Origin: JBOGNO01 sp050747245 | GTDB taxonomy: Bacteria > Acidobacteriota > Terriglobia > Acidiferrales > UBA7541 | Direction of reading: 5' to 3' | DNA: 64,000 nt | Assembly: GCA_050747245.1 (NCBI GenBank) | Contig: JBOGNO010000016.1 | Coordinates: 35,167-99,166, forward strand | In this document: piece by piece, positions 59,615 through 64,000 of the stretch | How positions within the stretch are numbered: position 1 is the stretch's first letter | Layout of the letters: each line of letters opens with the position of its first letter | The notes under the pieces: model-generated | Database searches by the model: none | Told to the model about the DNA's origin: nothing | The model's input: only the letters and a program-made list of their open reading frames with translations | Position numbers and translations under genes: made by a program

Positions 59615-61870
59615 ATGGCGGATCCGCAGTCGGCCCTCGGGCAAACCGTTTCGCACTACCGCATCCTCGAAAAGCTCGGTGGTGGAGGTATGGGCGTCGT
59701 CTATAAAGCCAAGGACACGCGCCTGGGCCGGAATGTCGCGCTCAAGTTCCTCCCTGACGACATATCGCACGATTCTCAGGTGATCGAGCGGTTCCACCGT
59801 GAAGCCCGCGCCGCCTCCACGCTGAATCATCCCAATATCTGCACGATTCACGACGTCGGCGAATTCGAAGGCCGGCCGTTTATCGCCATGGAGCTGCTCG
59901 AGGGCCAGACCCTCAAGCACCGCATCGACGGCAAGCCCATCGAGATCTCGGAACTACTGGACATTGGCATTCAGATCGCCAACGGCCTCGACGCGGCGCA
60001 CGCCAAGGGCATCGTCCACCGCGACATTAAGCCCGCGAACATATTTCTCGTCGAGCGCGGCCAGGCGAAAATTCTGGATTTTGGCCTGGCGAAGCGCACG
60101 TTCGCTTCTCAGCACGCCGCCGATTCCCTGAGCGCGGCGTCCATGCGCACGCAAACGCACGTGGTCAAGGAAGAGCATCTGACCAGCGCGGGCAGTTCCA
60201 TGGGGACCATCGCCTACATGTCGCCCGAACAGGCGCGCGGCGAGGAGCTGGACGCCCGCTCCGATCTCTTTTCGCTCGGCGTCGTGCTCTATGAGATGGC
60301 CACCGGTTCGGTTCCGTTTTCCGGCACCACCACGGCCGTCATCTTTGACGGCATCTTGCATTCCGCCCCCACGCCCGTGAAGGAGCTCAACCCGCGCGTG
60401 CCCGTCGCATTTGAGGGCATTCTCAGTAAGGCGCTCGAGAAGGATCCCGACCTGCGTTGCCAGACGGCCGCCGAACTCCGCGCCGACCTGAAGCGCCTCA
60501 AGCGCGACATCGAGTCCAGCCGCCGGCCTGCGGCCGAAAAATCCGTTCCTGGTTCCGGAGCGCACACCGTCGCCGCCCTGCAAAAATCCGTCGCCGTGCT
60601 TTATTTCGAGAACCAGAGTGGCGCGAAAGAAGACGAATACTTCCGCGACGGAATTACCGAAGACATCGTCACCGAACTTTCGAAGATCGCGCAGCTCGAA
60701 ATTTTTCCTCGTTCAGAAATGCTCGCCTTCCGCGACAAACCTGTGACGGCGCAACAGGTGAGCCAGAAACTCGGGGCCGCCTACGTGCTCGAAGGCTCCA
60801 TCCGCCGTTCTGGCAATCGCGTGCGCATCACGGCGCAGCTTGTGGAAGCCTCGACGCGACATTCCGTCTGGGCCGAGCGCTACGACCGCCAGCTGGAAGA
60901 CGTGTTCGCCATCCAGGAGGAAATCGCCCGGAGCATCGCTCAGGCCCTGCGCATCACGCTCACCCCACAGGAAGAAAAAACCATCGCGCGCAAACCGACG
61001 GAAAACCCGCAGGCCTACGATTTTTACCTGCGCGGAAGAAGCTACACGCGCCGCGAGAATATGGACTACGCGTTGCAGATGTTCGAGCAGGCCATCCAGC
61101 TCGACCCCAATTTCGCTTTGGCGCACGCAGGCATCGCCCACCTCTGCGGCCTCATTTTCGAAATCCGCGAGCAAAACCAGAAATGGATTGAACGCGGATT
61201 GGCAGCCTGCGACCGCGCCACCGCCCTCGCGCCCGACCTGCCCGAAGTCCTCGTCGCACATGCCCGCATCTTTTACGCGCAGAAGAAATACGCCGAAGCC
61301 GAGCTGCTCGCGCAGCGCGCCATCGAGCGCAAGCCCGATTGTGAAGGTTCCTGGAACATTCTTGGCCGGGCCTATTTCGCCTCCGGCCGTTTCGAAGAGG
61401 CTGCGGCCCTCACCGAGCGCGCCCTCGAATCCAACGGCGACGACTACAACACATACATCCCTTATGGCATAGCCTTAGAACGGCTGGGACGGAAAAAAGA
61501 AGCGGAGCACGTGCGGGAGCGCATGACCAAGGTCCTACGCGACCAGCTTGAGCGCGTGCCCGAAGACGTGCGCGCCCGCATTTTGCTCGCTACCAACCTT
61601 GCCTACGGCGGCCAGGATGCAGATGAGGCCATTCGACACCTGCAGACCGCCATCGCCCTCCGCCCGGGCGACCCCAATACGCTTTACAACGCCGCCTGCA
61701 CCTACGGTGTCCTGGGAAGAAGGGCGGATTCTCTGGATACGCTTAAGAAGTCCTTCGCCGCCGGTTATGGCAACATGAGTTGGGCGGCCAAGGATTCCGA
61801 TCTCGATTGCCTGCACGACGACCCAGAATTCCAGAAACTCGTCGGCCTCGATCAGCGCCCTTCCTCCTAA
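59615..61870 (+). CDS. Soluble Ser/Thr protein kinase with TolB-like and TPR domains
   Basis: A 751-residue kinase. The P-loop [10 protein letters not shown] (21-30), K44 in VALKFLP, the catalytic loop HRDIKPANI (135-143) and DFGLAK (155-160) mark an active eukaryotic-type kinase. After a linker, residues about 325-470 form a TolB/FlgO-like region ([32 protein letters not shown]), then TPR repeats to the end. There is no membrane helix, so it is cytoplasmic. ATG at 59615 was chosen because the promoter -10 covers the ATG at 59603. This architecture is very common in Acidobacteriota. Confidence 0.92.
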   Translation: MADPQSALGQTVSHYRILEKLGGGGMGVVYKAKDTRLGRNVALKFLPDDISHDSQVIERFHREARAASTLNHPNICTIHDVGEFEGRPFIAMELLEGQTLKHRIDGKPIEISELLDIGIQIANGLDAAHAKGIVHRDIKPANIFLVERGQAKILDFGLAKRTFASQHAADSLSAASMRTQTHVVKEEHLTSAGSSMGTIAYMSPEQARGEELDARSDLFSLGVVLYEMATGSVPFSGTTTAVIFDGILHSAPTPVKELNPRVPVAFEGILSKALEKDPDLRCQTAAELRADLKRLKRDIESSRRPAAEKSVPGSGAHTVAALQKSVAVLYFENQSGAKEDEYFRDGITEDIVTELSKIAQLEIFPRSEMLAFRDKPVTAQQVSQKLGAAYVLEGSIRRSGNRVRITAQLVEASTRHSVWAERYDRQLEDVFAIQEEIARSIAQALRITLTPQEEKTIARKPTENPQAYDFYLRGRSYTRRENMDYALQMFEQAIQLDPNFALAHAGIAHLCGLIFEIREQNQKWIERGLAACDRATALAPDLPEVLVAHARIFYAQKKYAEAELLAQRAIERKPDCEGSWNILGRAYFASGRFEEAAALTERALESNGDDYNTYIPYGIALERLGRKKEAEHVRERMTKVLRDQLERVPEDVRARILLATNLAYGGQDADEAIRHLQTAIALRPGDPNTLYNAACTYGVLGRRADSLDTLKKSFAAGYGNMSWAAKDSDLDCLHDDPEFQKLVGLDQRPSS

Positions 61871-62023
61871 TACTCTCCGCTTATCACTCCGTGATGGCCG
61901 GCCACTCGAAAATTGACCGGCCATCTGCGAGCGGGCCACCGGACACGAGCGCCCTTGCACGCCCCTGCCCCGCATACGCTTTGCCGCTTCTAGCACGCAC
62001 CCATCTTTGCCCCGTACCATACC

Positions 62024-62052
62024 TTGACTTTCCTCTTGAGTTATGCTACACT
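62024..62052 (+). promoter_or_regulatory. Strong promoter without an obvious gene
   Basis: TTGACT (62024-62029), 17-base spacer ending in TATGC, TACACT (62047-62052); the TG two bases before the -10 gives an extended -10. The start site is predicted near 62059. The nearest clear gene on this strand begins at 62527. Confidence 0.75.
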
Positions 62053-62163
62053 CTGTTCGCGACTCGGGAGAACACAGTCGCCGAGAAGTTGAAGGCATTA
62101 GACTTATGGGAGGGCGGGTCCCGCCAGGCCGGGGTCCGCCTTTCGAACATTATGAGGAGGAGT

Positions 62164-62300
62164 ACATTTCTAATCGGGACACCCTCACGAATAGAAACGC
62201 ATGTAACTCATTGAAAACAAACGAGGGCACCCCCTTCTAATCGGGACAAATGAAATGTTCTGTGCACCGCAAGTCCGCCCCGTTCCAAATCGGGAAGTAG
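62164..62300 (+). repeat. TTGAAAACAAA / CTAATCGGGACA repeat cluster
   Basis: TTCTAATCGGGACAC at 62167-62181, TTGAAAACAAAC at 62210-62221, TTCTAATCGGGACAAAT at 62235-62251, then a weaker TTCCAAATCGGGAAG at about 62284-62298. The TTGAAAACAAA and CTAATCGGGACA boxes match the copy at 28466-28510. Confidence 0.7.
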
Positions 62301-62526
62301 CTCCCTCACACCCTACAAATCAATCGCTACACCAAAATATTGATTCGATCCTTAACACACCAAGAATCAATCAGATCCAAAAAATCAATCGCTACAAAGT
62401 AGTCATTTCCGCCACTCTTCCACAGGCTGTGGAAATCTCTTCCGCTCAGTGTCATCCCGCGAGCCTAGGCCCAGCTCGGGCAAACGCAATTTGCGCTACA
62501 ATTATTCCGCCCCCGCGGAGGCCGCA

Positions 62527-63405
62527 ATGATTCACCGCTTCGTCTTTCACAACCACAAATTGCTCCCCATCGAGCAGGTGCGGCTTTCTCCCGGGCAAGC
62601 GGGACTTCTAAACGGCTGGGGGCAATTCTCCACGCTGCGGCTCTTCGACGGAGAGCCCTTTGCCTTCGAGCGCCACTGGCACAGGCTTCAGAAGGATGCC
62701 GCCCGCACCCGTTGCCCGTTTACCTTCGACGCCGAAAAAGTTCTGGCCGAGCTTCGCGAACTCGCCCGCGCCAATCATGTCCGCGAAGGCTGCGCGCGAA
62801 TTTATGCCGTTTACAATACCGCCGGCTTTTGGCGCAGCGACGAATCCCTGCCTGAAACGGACCTGATCCTCTACACTTCGGGCTTGCCCTCCTATCGCGA
62901 ACCGATCAAGCTCGGTCTGCGCGAAAACGGCCGCCACGCTGCTTCGCCGCTCGCGGGAGTGAAGGTCACTTCCTGGCTGAATAATGTTTGGAATCTTTAC
63001 GAAGCGCAGCACCAGGGATTCGATGAGGTCGTGCTGCTCAACGAGCGCGGCGAAGTGGCGGAATGTACGGCGGCAAATATATTCGCCGCGAAGAACGGAC
63101 GGGTATCCACTCCCCCTCTTGTGTCGGGTTGCCTTGAAGGCGTAACCCGCGCGATTCTTCTGGAGATTGGGAGCAAAGCCGGCGTGCAGGTGGAAGAGCG
63201 CACGCTGCGTCCCGATGATCTCTATTCCGCGGACGAAGTTTTCATTTCTTCGACGAATCGCACTCTTCTCTCCGCGAGCGAAGTTGCTGGCCACGCAATC
63301 GCGCACGGGCCGGGCCCAGTTGCGGAGAAGCTAAGGAAAGCGTTCAACGACTATGTCTCCGTCTATCTCTCCGTTCATTCCGCTTCTGCGGCGAGGCCGG
63401 TGTAA
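62527..63405 (+). CDS. Class IV aminotransferase (aminodeoxychorismate-lyase / branched-chain type)
   Basis: A 292-residue fold-type IV PLP enzyme. The lysine region is VKVTSWLNNVWNLYEAQHQG, followed by FDEVVLLNERGEVAECTAAN and the glutamate and threonine of the active site, then LVSGCLEGVTRAILLE. PabC, DAAT and BCAT share this fold, and sequence alone does not decide; the short length and the neighbouring pterin gene make a PabC-type (folate) role attractive but unproven. ATG at 62527 is the first good start. Confidence 0.88.
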   Translation: MIHRFVFHNHKLLPIEQVRLSPGQAGLLNGWGQFSTLRLFDGEPFAFERHWHRLQKDAARTRCPFTFDAEKVLAELRELARANHVREGCARIYAVYNTAGFWRSDESLPETDLILYTSGLPSYREPIKLGLRENGRHAASPLAGVKVTSWLNNVWNLYEAQHQGFDEVVLLNERGEVAECTAANIFAAKNGRVSTPPLVSGCLEGVTRAILLEIGSKAGVQVEERTLRPDDLYSADEVFISSTNRTLLSASEVAGHAIAHGPGPVAEKLRKAFNDYVSVYLSVHSASAARPV

Positions 63406-63446
63406 AATGATGCGCGCGAAGAAAATTGCAAATGTCGGAGGCCACC

Positions 63447-63776
63447 ATGCCTGATTTGGCGAGCAAAGCTTGCGTACCTTGTCGCGGGGGAATCCCGCCG
63501 CTCGCGGGAAGCGAGCTCGAAAATCTGGCGCGCCAGGTTCCGAAATGGAATGTCGTGAACGGCCATCACATCACGCGAGAATTCAAATTTCCCGATTTCG
63601 TGCAAGCGCTCGCATTCGTGAATCGTGTTGGGAATCTGGCAGAAGAGCAGGGGCATCATCCGGATATTCTTCTCGCCTGGGGTCGCGCGGAAATCACTCT
63701 CTGGACTCACAAAGTGAACGGGCTCACCGAGAGCGATTTCATCATGGCCGCGAAATTTGACAAGCTCGCCGGCTGA
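63447..63776 (+). CDS. Pterin-4a-carbinolamine dehydratase
   Basis: A 109-residue DCoH/PhhB-fold protein. It has IPPLAGSELENLARQVPKWN, then ITREFKFPDFVQALAFVNRV and AEEQGHHPDILLAWGRAEIT with the catalytic histidine pair. It recycles the carbinolamine form of tetrahydrobiopterin or acts in molybdopterin metabolism. No phenylalanine hydroxylase gene is in the window. ATG at 63447 has GGAGG 5 bases upstream; an ATG at 63432 is an alternative. Confidence 0.93.
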   Translation: MPDLASKACVPCRGGIPPLAGSELENLARQVPKWNVVNGHHITREFKFPDFVQALAFVNRVGNLAEEQGHHPDILLAWGRAEITLWTHKVNGLTESDFIMAAKFDKLAG

Positions 63777-63891
63777 GGGGGCGCGAAGAATCGAATCACA
63801 ATATTTTTTCCTCCGAAAGAATCATTGAGCCGCTTCCCGCGGCAAAAAACTTTGCGCGACCTGTTCATGTTCTCGGGAGGTTTGTTGCGCT

Positions 63892-64000
63892 TTAATTCTG
63901 CTTGCGCAGTTTCGACGAAGTCTTTTCTTCGTGGCGAAGTCTATAAATTTCGAGCGCGCCGTTTTGATAGATCAGCGTACCAATATTCGCTAGAGGCGCC
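63892..64000 (-). CDS. C-terminal end of an unknown gene, 5' end outside the window
   Basis: An open frame entering from the right edge ends with TAA at 63894-63892. The visible 35 residues contain ANIGTLIYQNGALEIYRLRH followed by a lysine-rich tail. The beta-then-basic pattern looks protein-like, but too little is visible for a family. Confidence 0.5.
   Translation of the reverse strand, partial: APLANIGTLIYQNGALEIYRLRHEEKTSSKLRKQN

Larger units (their letters stand above)
61871..62526. other. Long repeat-bearing intergenic region
   Basis: A 656-base gap. It holds a strong promoter (62024-62052), a cluster of TCTAATCGGGACA-type boxes (62167-62298), two AATCAATCGCTACA copies (62320-62333 and 62384-62397), a CGCAATTTGCG palindrome and TACAAT near 62490. 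Short open frames starting within it do not look like proteins. An untranslated RNA is possible. Confidence 0.6.

Noticed and set aside
62043..62240. 65-codon frame over the orphan promoter
   Set aside because: Its ATG lies inside the -10 region, it has no ribosome site, and it crosses the repeat boxes; the sequence does not look like a protein.

Overview
The window looks like chromosomal DNA of a high-GC Gram-negative bacterium, most likely an Acidobacteriota (Terriglobia-type) soil lineage. This is inferred from gene types, not from a marker rRNA, and none is present. Pointers are an ADOP/MacB-like permease under a PadR regulator, a soluble Ser/Thr kinase fused to TPRs, a FecR-domain protein with a C-terminal membrane anchor, an lpxI-type lipid A operon, a fused AroDE, and short dispersed palindromes of a kind common in that phylum. 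Nearly all genes are core metabolism. I see no prophage, insertion sequence, CRISPR array or rRNA. One tRNA (Glu, TTC) is present.

Layout. 1-1300: a truncated permease, its PadR regulator with a doubled operator, and tRNA-Glu. 1334-8251: a complete minus-strand isc operon (iscR, iscS, an unknown 105-codon gene, iscU, iscA, hscB, hscA, fdx, iscX, then a DinB/YfiT gene) driven by a near-consensus promoter with an inverted repeat over the start site. 8565-15659: plus-strand coaD, an aminotransferase, and manA-manC-manB (GDP-mannose supply) interrupted by an unknown winged-helix/zinc-finger gene, then phzF. 15764-21544: a D/R-rich exported protein, then nusB, ribH and fatty-acid beta-oxidation genes behind an ArsR regulator, a divergent SDR gene and a thiolase. 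21567-31185: a TPR-GAF protein with a dead GGDEF domain, a UPF0104 membrane protein, a CPBP protease, lepA, and several orphan genes, one broken regulator and dispersed repeats.

31197-42492: the sucC-sucD-ndk-DUF2905-xseA operon, trpD, and an aroDE-trpE-trpG operon running from shikimate to anthranilate, followed by an exported protein, an AMMECR1 protein and pgsA. 42883-50859: a long minus-strand series, fabZ-lpxA-lpxI-Gfo/Idh-TonB-like-microprotein-miaA, then an autoregulated tetR and hflX. 50988-58565: an M20 peptidase, two further zinc peptidases (MA type and M1 type), a FecR protein, an ICMT-like methyltransferase and an exported hydrolase. 58695-64000: a MOSC protein, the kinase, a 650-base repeat-rich gap with a strong orphan promoter, a class IV aminotransferase, pterin dehydratase and a partial gene.

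The least explained items are the coupled unknown gene between iscS and iscU, the 31-codon membrane microprotein coupled to miaA, the winged-helix/zinc-finger protein with an internal 87-base tandem duplication, and three families of intergenic repeats.
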